This document shows, piece by piece, positions 1-11,479 of a DNA stretch of 64,000 nt. This DNA is from Blastomyces gilchristii SLH14081 (taxonomy: Eukaryota; Ascomycota; Eurotiomycetes; Onygenales; Ajellomycetaceae). The notes beneath the pieces are model-generated. The model was not told where the DNA came from. It was given only the letters and a program-made list of their open reading frames with translations, and did not search any database. A program made the position numbers and the translations under genes. The stretch covers positions 3,933,632 to 3,997,631 of the forward strand of contig NW_003101682.1 of NCBI RefSeq assembly GCF_000003855.2, given 5' to 3'. Position 1 is the stretch's first letter. Every line of letters starts with the position of its first letter.

Positions 1-115
1 AGGTGCTTGAGTTCTGGATTTAATGTATCCTCTGCGGGTTTTGAACCCACGCGCCTTGGTTTCCCACGCCAAGGTGCTACCAGGTGGCTGCATTAATCAT
101 TCGGCCACCGGGGCC
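1..115 (-). repeat. tRNA-derived SINE (SINE-1), cut by window edge
   Basis: Read on the minus strand, this starts GGCCCCGGTGGCCGAATG and carries a box-A-like block (complement of 91-107) and a perfect box-B-like block GGTTCAAAACC (complement of 37-47), the two halves of a pol III promoter. The spacing and the GTGGCCGAA start suggest a tRNA-Ser or tRNA-Leu ancestor. Between the boxes lies a strong stem (CCTTGG/CCAAGG). There is no pairing acceptor stem, so it is not a working tRNA. The same unit, more mutated, is complete at 16610-16985. It interrupts the Helitron reading frame at 116. Its 3' tail lies outside the window. Confidence 0.75.
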
Positions 116-2829
116 ATAACATAGGCTTGCTTCACCAGCATTACATGAATTATGAATTATAAATTTACAGATTAATTCATTCAACCTGTCTATATTCTCA
201 GCAGGGCTTGGCAGCTCTGCAGATATAATATTGTTAATTGTATTAGACTGTAAAAACTGCTCAGAGTTCTTAGTGCGATTAACAGATGCATATAAGACAG
301 TTCATGTTTTTAATATTCAATTATTTATACTCTGATCAACATCAGTCTGAACAGCTGCTCAGATTTGACAACATTAAAAAAATGAAAAATCTTTATTGTA
401 AAAACACATACAATTGAATCTAAGTAGTTCACTGTAGTCTGATCAGAGAGTAACTCATAGATAATCTTCTCTCACTCAGAATTGCCTGTGAATATAATGA
501 AAAGAATTGAACATCTGTAGTTAAACACAATTGTCATAGAATTCTGAAACAGTTTATGCATAAAGCATTCACTGTTTATATAAGAAGTAGATAGTATCAC
601 ACAGTGATCAAGCTGCTTATAATCTGTATTATCTACCTGTATACTATCATGTCAATCACTATATTAATCTGCACGAAGTTTCAGTTGATAAGTATGAACT
701 CAGTTCAGTCACCGTTCATTAACATTTATGTAGACATTAACTAAATATTGTTGAAATAGATGTTTAGTCTGAAAAAGAGAAACATTAACATCATCTCATT
801 GAACAAGATTATATACATATCATATATACAAAGTCAGGCTATGACTGTCATACTTATCTTCATTCTTAACAGTATGATTAATATTATTATCAGAGTCATT
901 GCAGGTAAGTGAGAGATCTATAAGCATATTTAGACTGGCTGCTGAGATCATGAATTTCACATTTAATCTCATTTGATCTGGTCTCATACATTTCTTGATA
1001 TGAATCCCGCTGGGACTAGTCATTAAAAAAATATGCAAAGTGACTATATATCAGATCTTAAAATGAAACCATGACTTGAAAAAAATGAGAAAGTAATTTC
1101 ATTTGATCTTATTCAGTTTCATTCTTAGCATAAAGTTACTATTTTTAGACATTTTAAGGTTTTTTTTAGACTATTTTTAATTTTTTAAAAAGTAACACTT
1201 TTCAATAACACTTAAATGAGATTTAAAGTCATTTAAAGTAATAAAAATAATTTAAATTGAGAAGTGAAAATCATGATCTCATTTGAAAAATGTGACAAGA
1301 GTAGACAGTAAGTCTCACTGAAACAGTATGAGACTTCTATCTAATGTTAAAACTGTGTAATAGGATCAGTCAAATTGGTAATGAGACTATCAAAAAATCT
1401 GGTCCTGGTCTCAGACACGGTCATACGGTCAGTCTAAGTATATTGATATCAATATATCAGCTGTGATCTCTTGAAGAAAAAAGTAGAACATAATACAGTA
1501 AAAGATAAAATAAAGTGTGAGAATTAATAGATGTGAGACTCAAGTCAGCACTGAGCTGTTATAGTGTTAGAAGAATGACATAGAAATAATAGATATTACT
1601 GAGAGTGTTCTGTATAATAACTGCAATCTCAGAGACAGTAGACAGATTCTCATAGCAATGATCATTATCTATCTTCAGCTGTAGAACAGAGTTTAAACTG
1701 AAATGCATAGCAGAGCTATTCTGTAGTACCTCTCATACAGATCAGTAAAGCTGAATAAAAGAATTAATCTTTGAAATATTAGCAGTTATAATAATATAAT
1801 AGAAGAATGTGAAAAAGCAAATGAATAAACAGTAAGTAATATAACACAGATATAATTAAATATACTAGAATATATAACAGAGTCAGCACTGTTTAAAATA
1901 TCTGCATCAAATCACAGATTATGAATTCATATTTATATTAAACAGATATTCTTATCTGACTCAGACTCTAAGTGTTCTGATAGATGATAGAGGTCTCTCT
2001 GTATTTGAAATAACATTGAGCTGCTAGTAGTCAGATGACTCAGACATGAATTCTGCTTACACTTCATAGATGTAAATGCCAGGGCAGAGTTGTAGTTCTG
2101 AATATACTTGAAGAAATGCTTCGCGTCAGCTGTATTATTATTAAACAGCTTATATAGATCTTGTGAGAATGCTTTGACAGACAGCAGTCTTATAGCATCT
2201 CTTGCACAGCATGTGAAAAACACTGGTAGAGTCTTTAATAACTTATATACATGTTTGTTAATTGAATACTCAGCTCTGCAGACAGAGCAGCAGACATTCA
2301 TTCAGTCAAAATCAAGTAATTGATGATGTCAAATGTAGAACTGAAAGCTGCAGAGAATAGATCAGTGACTGTAAGTGATTGAAGAATTAACATCTGATTC
2401 AGAGATAGTTGAGCTGATTCAATTGTTGAGAATATTAAGAGACAGCTGCTCTGATGAATCTGCATGTATATAGTCTGCAGGAACTGCTGCAGCAGCTCTC
2501 AGATAACAGTGTTTAGCATCACAGATATATTTATAATTGAGAGTCTGGCAGTTGTTGCAGTTCTTGAACATATGATTGACGGTGTGTAACAGATGAGATG
2601 AACAGTTTTCACAGTATATATCACAGTGTGACAGATCAACTCACTATGAGTTAAGCACAGAAGCAGCTACATCTCTCAATGACAGATAGAAGATTTGAAC
2701 TGGATATGTCTGATATATGTGATATTGAGCTTGATAGCATGTAGAGCATGTACAGAATAATGCATTGAATTGAGAATGTTGAAACATGTTAAGAGAATGA
2801 GAATTCTTACATATCAAGCAGCAGTGCAT
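116..2829 (-). pseudogene. Helitron Rep/helicase protein, N-terminal part
   Basis: The degenerate minus-strand reading begins near 2829 with Cys pairs (CLIC, CTCSTC), then at 2301-1933 a 122-residue open stretch typical of Helitron_like_N: Cys pair, ARDAIRLLSVKAF, DLYKLFNNNTADAKHF, YNSALAFTSM, FQIQRDLYHL. After MITE M-A is removed the frame resumes below 930 with DDVNVSLFQTKHLFQQYLVNVY, then KLRADQYSD, NSMTIVFNYR, LFIIFTGN and the stretch corresponding to the conserved 'EFQKRGLPH(A/M)H' motif near 250-330. The catalytic Rep tyrosines and the helicase domain would lie further left. Several stops fall at Trp, Gln or Arg codons. The protein would nick DNA and replicate the element by rolling circle; this copy is dead. 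Confidence 0.8.
931..1436 (+). mobile_element. hAT-derived MITE, copy M-A
   Basis: A 506-bp non-coding element with inverted ends TAGACTGGC / GTCAGTCTA. It is flanked by the 8-bp TSD AGCATATT (923-930) and AGTATATT (1437-1444), differing by one C-to-T change. Eight-bp duplications are diagnostic of hAT-type transposition. Three other copies of exactly 506 bp occur (18581, 30939, and the split copy at 17554/61075). The first 45 bp match the left end of the autonomous hAT at 17668. It interrupts the Helitron frame. A 72-residue ORF on its minus strand is chance. Confidence 0.93.
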
Positions 2830-3046
2830 GAAATAAGTATATTGATGAATATACAGATTGTAATAAATGTAGATAAGAGTATAAAGAATGTAAATACAGT
2901 AGAGAACATCTGTAAAGAAGAAGATGAAGATTATCTATCAGAGTTGTACAGGTCACAGAGCCAGATGTTAATTCCAGCTATAAATTTAATGAGATGCATA
3001 TGATGGCATGCGAGGTCATGTTACAGTGTTTTTTACACGGAAAAGT

Positions 3047-3384
3047 GAGTTTTTCTTTAATATATAGAGAGATTCTCATACAAAACTCTCTTAATAATAT
3101 CATGAATATCTAGATGTCTTCTGACAGAATAATGTTATAAATCTACTTCTCTTACAAGACTCAGAAGTAGATCACAGTATCAAGCTGAAAAAGAAGAATG
3201 AAAGAATTTCAAATCACTGTGAAACTCTCTTTATAATATGTTCTGAGATGAACTTCTGCTTCTTTGAAAGACACTTAATAATCTATTAAATAAAGAATTC
3301 ATATACATTAGTCACTCTTTCACTGCAGCTTTTATTCTGTTTGTAAAGAAAGCAAACAGAGATCTCTGATTCTGTGTGAACTAT
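3047..3384 (+). pseudogene. Gypsy-3 pol fragment 1 (start of reverse transcriptase)
   Basis: Plus-strand translation gives the start of a Ty3/gypsy reverse transcriptase: DELLLL near 3254, then NNLLNKEFI, TAAFILFVKK and RDL-FCVNY, the fingers region that ends in the conserved 'VDYRGLN'. The frame stops at 3384, where Gypsy-1 begins. If Gypsy-1, Copia-1 and their duplicated bases are removed, it continues in frame at 16372 with ELIRLIRKD. Stops stand at Trp and Arg codons. The gag and protease parts would lie to the left and are replaced by the Helitron or lie outside the window. Confidence 0.85.
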
Positions 3385-3917
3385 TGTAACATGGCGGAAC
3401 TGAAGCGGTGGCTAGTCAGCAGCGTCACATAGAAGTAGTTGATTAGAAAGCTGTATGAGTGAGCTTGACTATCTTGCTTAAATAGTAAGCTTGTAGACTA
3501 CAGGGTTATTGTGAGAATATCACAGATATAGTACTTAGTATACTATGAAGATTATATGAGAAACACAGTAACTCTTGTATATATTTCTATAGAAGAAAAA
3601 TGAATTGCTGACTTCTTTAATGAGAAGTCAGCATCTAGCTATTCTATATAGATAATAAGTGAATATTCTTCTCTCATTCTATAAGCAAGAATAGCTGAAG
3701 TGATACCTCAGCAGCACCTCACTATCAAGAAAGAGTAATCTCCTGATCTTATATAGAAGTGAGATTCTTATATTCATCAATCAGATCTTTCTATGATATA
3801 TTCAAATAATATCATAGAGTGATTAGAAACTGGTTTAAATAAGATGAAATTATTCACATGAAAGTGATGAGCTGTGTGAAACTGTAACAGAGTCTTGACA
3901 TAGCTGAGAGTGTAATA
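3385..3917 (-). repeat. Gypsy-1 3' LTR
   Basis: 533 bp, aligning end to end with 10644-11176 without a net length change. Its left end keeps GC-rich sequence (TGTAACATGGCGGAAC) where the partner is mutated to TATAATATAACAG. Its right end is the mutated one (GTGTAATA against GCGTGACA). Mutation was therefore patchy and independent in the two LTRs. Confidence 0.95.
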
Positions 3918-4376
3918 ATGCTCTTCTGTTTAAGAGCATAGTCTCAATACTCTTAAGATTATCAGATTAGAAGTTATCTTTATTATATAGTAATAATTAC
4001 TAACTGATTAACAGTGTATATACTGTATATAATACAAAGAAATAGATGAGTTTTTCTGCTAACTGTGTAGATCTTTCTTTCTCATCTCTGTTCAACTCAA
4101 ATGCATGATAAGTGAGTTTCTTATATATTAATTTAAAATATAAAAAATATAGTTAATAGGTGACTTACAGATCTCTTATCATATTCTGTTCTATATATGA
4201 AATTCTCTGCAGAAGTGATGTATTTTAGAGATAAAGTTAACAGTAGTGATAGAATTTTTCAAAAAGATTCTCTCTCTCTATGATACATTTTTCTTCCTTC
4301 TCTCTCAATTGTAACAGTGAGTGTATGAGAGTATCATTCTTAAAAGATAATAAAGAACTTATTCTGATATTTTCTA

Positions 4377-5300
4377 GTGATTAAACATCTTCATGATACA
4401 GCTGCAGTCTCTGTAACTGTTAAGAAAGTCAGATTGAAGACAGAGATAGTAGAATCAATGACCTGCAGAAGTACTACTCTCATTATCACATCTTCTTCTT
4501 CTGCATCTCTTGTGACTGTGATGATAGTAGCAGTGCATTGCAGTGAGATGTTATCTCTTCTATCAATCAGTTTATCTGTGTCTGATTCTTTCTCTGCCTC
4601 TCTCACTGCTGTTGTGATATTATTTCTTTTCTCAGTCAATACAGTGATGTATGACCCTATGTGATCATTCAGAGAGAATCTCAGAGAGAGCTTGATTTCA
4701 GAAATAGTGACTCTGAGAAGCTCAATCTGTAGTTTCTCTTCAATGATACATCTGAGCACTGCTTAGCATGCTGCTGAGTTAGATCTACAGAGTTCTGTGA
4801 TTTCTTTATCTTCTCTCTGTGAGAAGGCTCTGATGTAGTCTCTGACTAGTACTATCACTTATCTACACTGCACTAAACAGCTGAAGAAAGAGAAGGTCTT
4901 ATACACTCATCTCTTCTCTCACTCTCATTATTTCTGTTATACTTATAACAACAACTTCTATCTCTCTGTAAGTATTATCTCATAGAAAGACATTATATCA
5001 GCTCTGATAAGAAGCTTAGATACTTAAGTAGTACAGAGTGAAAGTCTCAGAGCTTTAAGTATTAATGAATTCTGTCAAGACTGAAGAGATTCTTCTTACT
5101 CATTTGTAAAAGCAGATGAAAGTGTGAATCTCTGAGATGAAAAAATACCTCAGAATAACTAATCTTAAGAAGAAATCAGTCAGTACTGCTGTTGAAAGTA
5201 TTATAGAGATCAATTACTGATTGAAGAGAATCTCACTTCAATTGAAACAGATAACTAACATACTTTATAAATTAATAAGTTAATATCTCAAGTATCTCTT
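4377..5300 (+). pseudogene. Possible opposite-strand ORF in the Gypsy-1 3' extension
   Basis: Gypsy-1 has about 1.85 kb (3918-5769) between chromodomain and 3' LTR, longer than usual. On the plus strand, opposite to pol, there is a 95-residue open stretch rich in Ser, Thr and Val (4377-4664). Further on, near 4855-4990, comes a stretch with Cys and Tyr spacing (HCTKQLKKEKVLYTH, CYTYNNNF) that recalls the two-cluster CxxC pattern seen in the corresponding place in Gypsy-4. Stops interrupt it and I cannot fix a start or splice sites. A 122-residue minus-strand ORF overlaps at 4391-4759 and could be the real one instead. The rest of 3918-5769 shows nothing I recognise. Confidence 0.3.
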
Positions 5301-5769
5301 ATACTCTTCTACAGTATACTTCTCTACAGCACTGCAGTACTAACTTCTTAACAGATAAAGATATCAGTGCTAAAGACTTCAACAGTGAAGAATGAGTTTA
5401 ATAAGAATATAATTATTAATAAGTAAAGTCTGATCTCTCTTTTTACTTTTTTAATAGACTGTGATCTCATTAGAATAGCAGCAGCTTATAAGTTAATAAT
5501 ATTAATCTTTTATTGATTTCAAATATTTCTTTTCTCTAACTGCTTCAGGAATTTTACACTTGTATAGTCTTATTAAACTTCTAAAAATCCTTTGAGAGAA
5601 AATAGAAGAAGAGTATTACAGAGTTCACAAGATATCAGTTTATCACTGTGAGATTATGTCTAAAAAAACTCCTTGAGAAAAAATAAGAAGTTTTAAATAG
5701 CATTTCTTACTCAATGTCTCTGACATGTAACAGAGTAATCTTTACTAGCTATCTCATAGCTTATAATCT

Positions 5770-8700
5770 CTGTCTCAGCATTTTTCAAATACTCAAGCAG
5801 TTCTCATAAATTCTCTGATAATGAATAATCTTCTCATTTTATAACATATTGAAGCTTGCTGTAATATATTCACTTATTCAATATTTTCTTCATAAGATAT
5901 TCAGTATCACTCTTGATCTTGATATTATTCAGTCAAGACAGCTTCACTTCAGAGTATTACTTATAGAGCTTTAAATAGAAAATGTGAAAAATAGAATAAA
6001 TTGATTTTAATTCTGAGAGTAATTTTAACTTATATATCTGCTTACTCATCACTCTTATTATTAGAATAGATTCTAGCTATCACTCACTGAGCTTCTTATA
6101 TAATCTTATTATCTTAATATTCTTTGCTGAAAGTAGCACTTGATTCTCTATTAAGAACTTCATTGAAAGATATTTTCAATTATAGTATTCTATCTACTGC
6201 TTCTGAGTATGATGAATACTTTTTATCATCTTCTTATGAATTTTATTCAAAAGTTTCAATCTTGCTTTTACTTCTGATACTGAGAGATACTCTGTTCTCT
6301 ATATCTTTTTAACATTCTGACTGTCTATTCTTCTCTTTGAAATATTATCTATGATATCACTGAGTAATGAAGAATTATATTCATAATAAGTATTAAAAGA
6401 AGATATCTTTAAGATTACATTCTTTGCATTATTATATATGAATTCAGCAGTCACAAGATGTTTAGATTAATCATTCTGATAATATAAATAGAACACTCAA
6501 AAATACTGTTCTAATGTCTGATTCTGATGTTCTGTCTGATCATCTGTCTGCAGATGAAATACAGTACTGAGAAGACATCTTATTATAAGATGATAGTAAA
6601 AGATCAATGAGTATTTACTGATAAAGAGAAATTCTTGATGTATTATCAATGACTTCAGAGCACTGTGATTATAAATAATAATATCTAAAAATAGATCAGT
6701 CAATTCAGAGGCTTTAATCTTTTTATAAGTAGAAATATATTTAATCATCTTTATAAAGTGATTAATAATAATTAAAATTAAGTTATATTCTTTGACTCTT
6801 ATTAACTTCAGTAGATCAACTATGAAATTCATCAATAGATTCTGTTATAAACTCTTTGAAACAGACAGTAGTATTAACTCACTGTATTACTTATACTGTG
6901 AGATCTTTATTCTTTAATAGATATTATAAGTCTTAATATACTCTTTGACATCTGTTCAGAGCTTGTTATAAATATATTTATATTTTAGAAGCTTCTCAGT
7001 CTTCTCTAATATGAAGTGTCTCATATGAGAATTATTATGATAAATTCTCAATAACTTCTGACATATCACTCTACTACAAGAAATGAAGACTGAATCATTC
7101 AGTAGTAGAAGTTTATATTCTTCTAGTTATCAGTGACTTGATTTCTTAGCAGCACTGTTCTGCTCAGAGTCTATCTCTTTCAAGTTTAAACTGAATTCTT
7201 TCTTCTTCAACTTCTGAATTTAAGCTGTAGTAGAGATATCTCTCTTCTATAACTTATCAATGAATTTCAAAAGTAGTTAAGTTAAAAGATTATAGACTGT
7301 TTCATTTTTTATTAATTCAATAATAGTAAGATATAATATAAGAAGCTTATAATCTTCAGTGTTAATTCTCTAAAGAGATCTGAATTCTCTTTCATCTTCT
7401 ATACTGAGTTATGCAGCTGTTTTATCAGTGCTGTTTCTGAGCTTTAGAGAATCTCAATTCTCTGCAGTCAGCTTCTTCTGCAGTGATGATGAAGATTCTT
7501 TTATAGAATTCTTCTTCACATCAATAATATTATAATCAGACTGTTTAAACAGTGTGTTGACAGAGTTAAGCTGATCTGAACAGTATTAGATATAGAAATC
7601 ATACTCTGAAAGCAGCTTCACTTTCTGACTTGATGTTCTGTCAAGCTCTTTGTTATCAAGAAGTAACACAGATTTATATAATCAGTGAGAACTTACACTA
7701 GATACTTACTACTCTGAAGATAATATTATCAGATCTTAAAGAATTTAACAATTACTAACATCTCTTGATCATAAGTATCATTCTTCTCTGTGTAAGTAAT
7801 AACTTCTTGAAGAAGAAGATCACTGATCTTCATTCATAGTATCTTATAAACTCTGTGAAAAAGTCTTCTCTTATAGATATTTCATTATCTATATTCTCAG
7901 AAGTGATTATTCTCTAATTCTTTTAACATTGAAAGATGTTCAATATCAACTGTGAAAAGATTTCATAGATCTTATTCTCAGATATATCAGTCTCACACTG
8001 ACTGAATAAGTCAGAATTAAAGTGATTCAGTATTTTAACATCTGTAAAAGCTTATTTCAATTCTACAAACATCTGTATAATGTCTTGAGTGAGAATAAAT
8101 AATTCTGTTTTTCTGTCTTTCACACTTTTCTTTAACAGATCTATAAGAGAGATAGTAATCTATGAATATGTATAGATGAATCATCTGTAGAAGTTCATGA
8201 AACCTCAGAAATATCTGCATCTCAGAGTATATTCACAACACTGACTAGTTCTTAATAATAAAGACTCAGCTTCTGTTCATTGAAATACTGTTCATCTCAA
8301 TAATATAATATAAGAAATCAATCTTCTGCATGTAGAATAAGCATTTTTCAGTGTTTATATAGAGTTAATACTGTCTTAAGTAACTCAATACTTTTTGAAC
8401 ATGAGTATCATGTTCTTTCTTCATTTTTGAGAAGATTAGAATATTATTTAAGTATACTATATAGAAGACATCAGCAAGGCCCTGCAGTGTCTCATTTATA
8501 TAGATATAAAAGATGACTGAAGTATTACAAAGATTAAAAGATAAAACAAGATATTCAAAATTACTGTACTTGATATAAAAAGTCATTTTTCAAATATTGT
8601 CTTTGTTAACTCTGATTTTATAATAGATATCTTATATATCATTCTTTGAAAACATCTTTGCTTTAGATAATTGATCAATCATCTTGTTAATTAACAGTAA

Positions 8701-9600
8701 TGAATAGTAATTCATAACTATCATCTTATTAAGATCTCTGTATTCTATACATAGATATAGTCTATTATTCTTCTTGAGTATAAAGAGTATAGATACTTCT
8801 GTTAAACTTTTCAATAAGTATATTCAGTTCTTTGATTGCACTTTCTTAAGATATGTACACAGAATATTCAATTTCTTTACAGACAAGTTGTAAAGAGACT
8901 TATACAGCACTGTTATATCATCTTCAAGATAAATCTTATATCATATCTTGATATCAGGAAACTTCACTGCTTCTCTTTCTGAAAAGACATTCTTATAATC
9001 TGTAAAGAGATATTATATACATTTATCTTCAATGATGCATACTACTACTAGTCTTATAGTAAGAGTGATAACTTCTTCATCTATCTTCAAGTCTCAGTTA
9101 TCTGTTATACAGTATATTGACTCTATCTTTTTCTCAAGATTCTTCTGATGAAACTCTTCAGATTTCTCTATCACTGTCTCTTTATTAGTGAGATAATATC
9201 ATCATATCTAAGTAACTCAGTTAATAAGAGAATTGTTTTCTCTTAATTATAGAAGATCTAGAATAATGTTCTTATCTATGATATTCACTGTATAAATAAG
9301 CAGACTGATCTTCTTAAAGATTTCTTTTAAGTCTGTGATTATATACTTCACTTAGATTATATCAAAATAGTAATATTTTATTTTATCAGTAAATTTCATA
9401 TAATCTGACAGATCTATCTTCTTTCAATTCTTTATTAAAGAAAAGAAATAGAATATGAAGTTAATATTCATTTCAGAGTTAAGTAGACATCTCACTAGTA
9501 TCTTCTTATTTAAGATATATATTATGATTGTAACATGAACTTAGAGATATAAGAATTATTAATTCTTTATTTCTTTATCTTATTTATCTTTCACAGATAC
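5770..9600 (-). pseudogene. Gypsy-1 pol: PR-RT-RNase H-IN-chromodomain
   Basis: Domains in minus-strand order. Reverse transcriptase at 8814-8365 has ILFILKKNNRLYLCIEYRDLN and FEYLVLSFNL; the catalytic box reads YLNN instead of YLDD, the result of G-to-A change. RNase H and connection lie around 8220-7600 (QIFLRFHELL). The integrase zinc finger is at about 7060-6900 (NNSHMRHF, then YN.Y in place of C..C). The integrase core is at 6835-6497 (MNFIVDLLKL, IIINHFIKM, ending QTDDQTEHQNQTLEQYF). A chromodomain at 5905-5770 reads EYLMKKILNK then LQYVIK, DYSLSEN, with stops where Trp is expected. The protease must lie between about 9600 and 9000 but I cannot pin its active site. Dead copy. Confidence 0.88.
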
Positions 9601-9660
9601 ATTTGTTAGAAGAGAAGTCAACTTTAAAAAGATATCTTATCAGTTTCTTTTCTTCTTCAG

Positions 9661-10560
9661 CTTCTTATAATTATTAGTATAGTAATTATCAGCTTCACAG
9701 TTAAAATAGAGATCTTTATCAAATCTTTTTTAATATTTCTTCACAGTAAGTGAAGAATAAGAATACTTGAAATTCTTCTTTACTTTCTCTATACTAGATC
9801 TGTCATGACACTGTTTAAATCTCAGTATTAATTACTTAGAAGAGATCTTATTAATCTTTTTCTCAGAGTATTAATTATTGAAATAGATTCAGAAAGCTAA
9901 GTTAACAAGCTCAGTGTAATTAATTAATAAACTCTAATACTATAATATTATTATTTATATCTTATAAGTCAGCTTTATAAGATAAAGCTGTGTCTTTAAT
10001 TAATTCAAATTATGAGTTAATTTTCTTAATATTCTTCAGATGTTATATTGAAATTGAAAGAATTCTTATTATCTTATTAATATAATGAGTTAAATTACTA
10101 CACTGCTGTAAAGCTGCAGTTGTAATAATCTTCAATTTAATTTAGTAGAATATTCTTGAATTCTTCTCAAGTTCTTACAGTATTATTACACTCAAGCTCT
10201 CTCTTCTTAATAACTCAAGTAGACACAGAGATGTCTTCAAGAAGATTAACAGTGTATATTACTTATATCTCATAAGTATTATACTGGCTCAGATTAAGGT
10301 GAAATTTCTGTTTAAGAATATAGATAATACTGTGAAATTCAGATAATGTATTTCTCTTCTATCTCAGAGAATCTCTGATCTTAATCTCTCTAGCTCTATA
10401 ATAGATATAGATGTGTAGAAGCTGTAGTAGTAACAGAACAGTTGAAAAGCTCATATTAAAATATATAGCAGATTCAGAAATCTCAGATTTCTGTTAAGAT
10501 AGAGATATACATACTCTAGAAGATAATATGCAGTTTCTCTCAGAGAGTGAGATTAGATCA
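9661..10560 (-). pseudogene. Gypsy-1 gag remnant with zinc knuckle
   Basis: The complement of 9661-9720 reads DLYFNCEADNYYTNNYKKLKK, a CCHC zinc knuckle in which several Cys or His codons have become Tyr (G-to-A or C-to-T). Upstream, to about 10560, is a degenerate stretch (for example FHLNLSQYNTYE near 10310) in the usual place for capsid. No start codon can be fixed. Gag would form the virus-like particle and bind element RNA. Confidence 0.6.
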
Positions 10561-10643
10561 GTTTTAGTATAGATATATATAATTATATTAGTCTATTAAA
10601 GCTTGACTGATTCAAACTTATAATCAGATAGAGTAATTTCAAT

Positions 10644-11176
10644 TATAATATAACAGAACTGAAGTACTAACTAGTTAACAGTGTTATATAGAGATAGTTA
10701 TTTAAGAAGCTATATAAGTAAGCTTGACTATCTTACTTGAATAGTCAGCTCATGAGCTATAGAGTTATTATAAGAATATCACAGATATAATACTTAGTAT
10801 ACTATGAAAATTATATAAGAAATACAGTAACTTTTCTATATATTTCTGTAGAAGAAAAATGAATTGCTGACTTTTTTAATAAGAAGTCAGTATCTAGCTA
10901 TTCTATATAGAGAATGAGTAGATACTCTTCTCTCATTTCATAAGTGAGAATAGCTGAAGTGATACCTCAGTAATGTCTCACTATCAAGAAAGAGTAATCT
11001 GCTAATCTTGTATAGAAGTGAGGTTCTTATATTTATCAATTAAATCTTTCTATGATATATCTGAATGATGTCATAGAGTGATTGAAAACCAGTTCAGACA
11101 GAATGAAATCATCCTCATGAAAGCAATGAGCTGTGTGAAACCGAAAGAAGGCCTTGGCGCGGCCGGGAGCGTGACA
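10644..11176 (-). repeat. Gypsy-1 5' LTR
   Basis: 533 bp, the partner of 3385-3917. The end at 11144-11176 stays GC-rich (GGCCTTGGCGCGGCCGGGAG), unlike the rest. Promoter position within it cannot be fixed from two mutated copies. Confidence 0.95.
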
Positions 11177-11185
11177 ACTATTGAG

Positions 11186-11285
11186 TCTTGAAGAATAACA
11201 TTGTTATGTTGTAATCTAACTACGCGAGTTACACTAAATAGATTGAAGTGACATGTGACTAGAGTAAATGTAGTAATCACTAACA
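11186..11285 (-). repeat. Copia-1 3' LTR
   Basis: 100 bp; on the minus strand it begins TGTTAGTGATTAC and ends TTCTTCAAGA. It matches 16267-16366 in length and differs mainly by transitions. Confidence 0.93.
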
Positions 11286-11479
11286 TCTTCTCTTGCTACA
11301 CTGTGGCCTATAATAAGCCATCATCCGGGGCCTCTCTCATTCTCACATCTTTCAAAAATGCAATAATAATTAATTACATCAATCAGTCCCTGATTTTCTC
11401 ACTAGAAAAGACATCTGTATGACAATAACTGTAAAAATCAAGAAATACATACAAAATTCATTGATTCACTGTATCATTA

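Larger units (their letters stand above)
116..3046 (-). mobile_element. Degenerate Helitron, partial
   Basis: A rolling-circle transposon on the minus strand, recognised from its Rep-domain protein. The 5' end may be the TC at about 3046, where minus-strand sequence starts TCACTTTTCCGTGTAAAAAA; this is a guess from the TC rule and from Gypsy-3 coding sequence beginning just to the right. The 3' end with the CTRR hairpin lies left of the window. It holds MITE M-A (931-1436) and SINE-1 (1-115). It appears to sit inside or beside Gypsy-3; I cannot tell which came first. Confidence 0.7.
3385..11176 (-). mobile_element. Gypsy-1, complete Ty3/gypsy chromovirus
   Basis: A complete 7,792-bp LTR retrotransposon. 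Both LTRs are 533 bp, start TGTAAC (minus-end form TGACA) and are flanked by the 5-bp TSD ACTAT at 3380-3384 and 11177-11181. Inner order on the minus strand from the right: gag (about 10560-9661), protease region, reverse transcriptase, RNase H, integrase, chromodomain (ends near 5770), then about 1.85 kb of extra sequence before the 3' LTR. It sits in the reverse transcriptase of Gypsy-3, four bases from the Copia-1 insertion. Confidence 0.95.

Noticed and set aside
1..115. Functional tRNA gene
   Set aside because: Box A and box B are present but there is no pairing acceptor stem, and the unit recurs as a SINE with TSD at 16610-16985.
6124..6312. Plus-strand ORF of 62 residues and similar short ORFs across Gypsy-1
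   Set aside because: They lie antisense to pol between integrase and chromodomain; no domain, composition typical of mutated AT-rich sequence.
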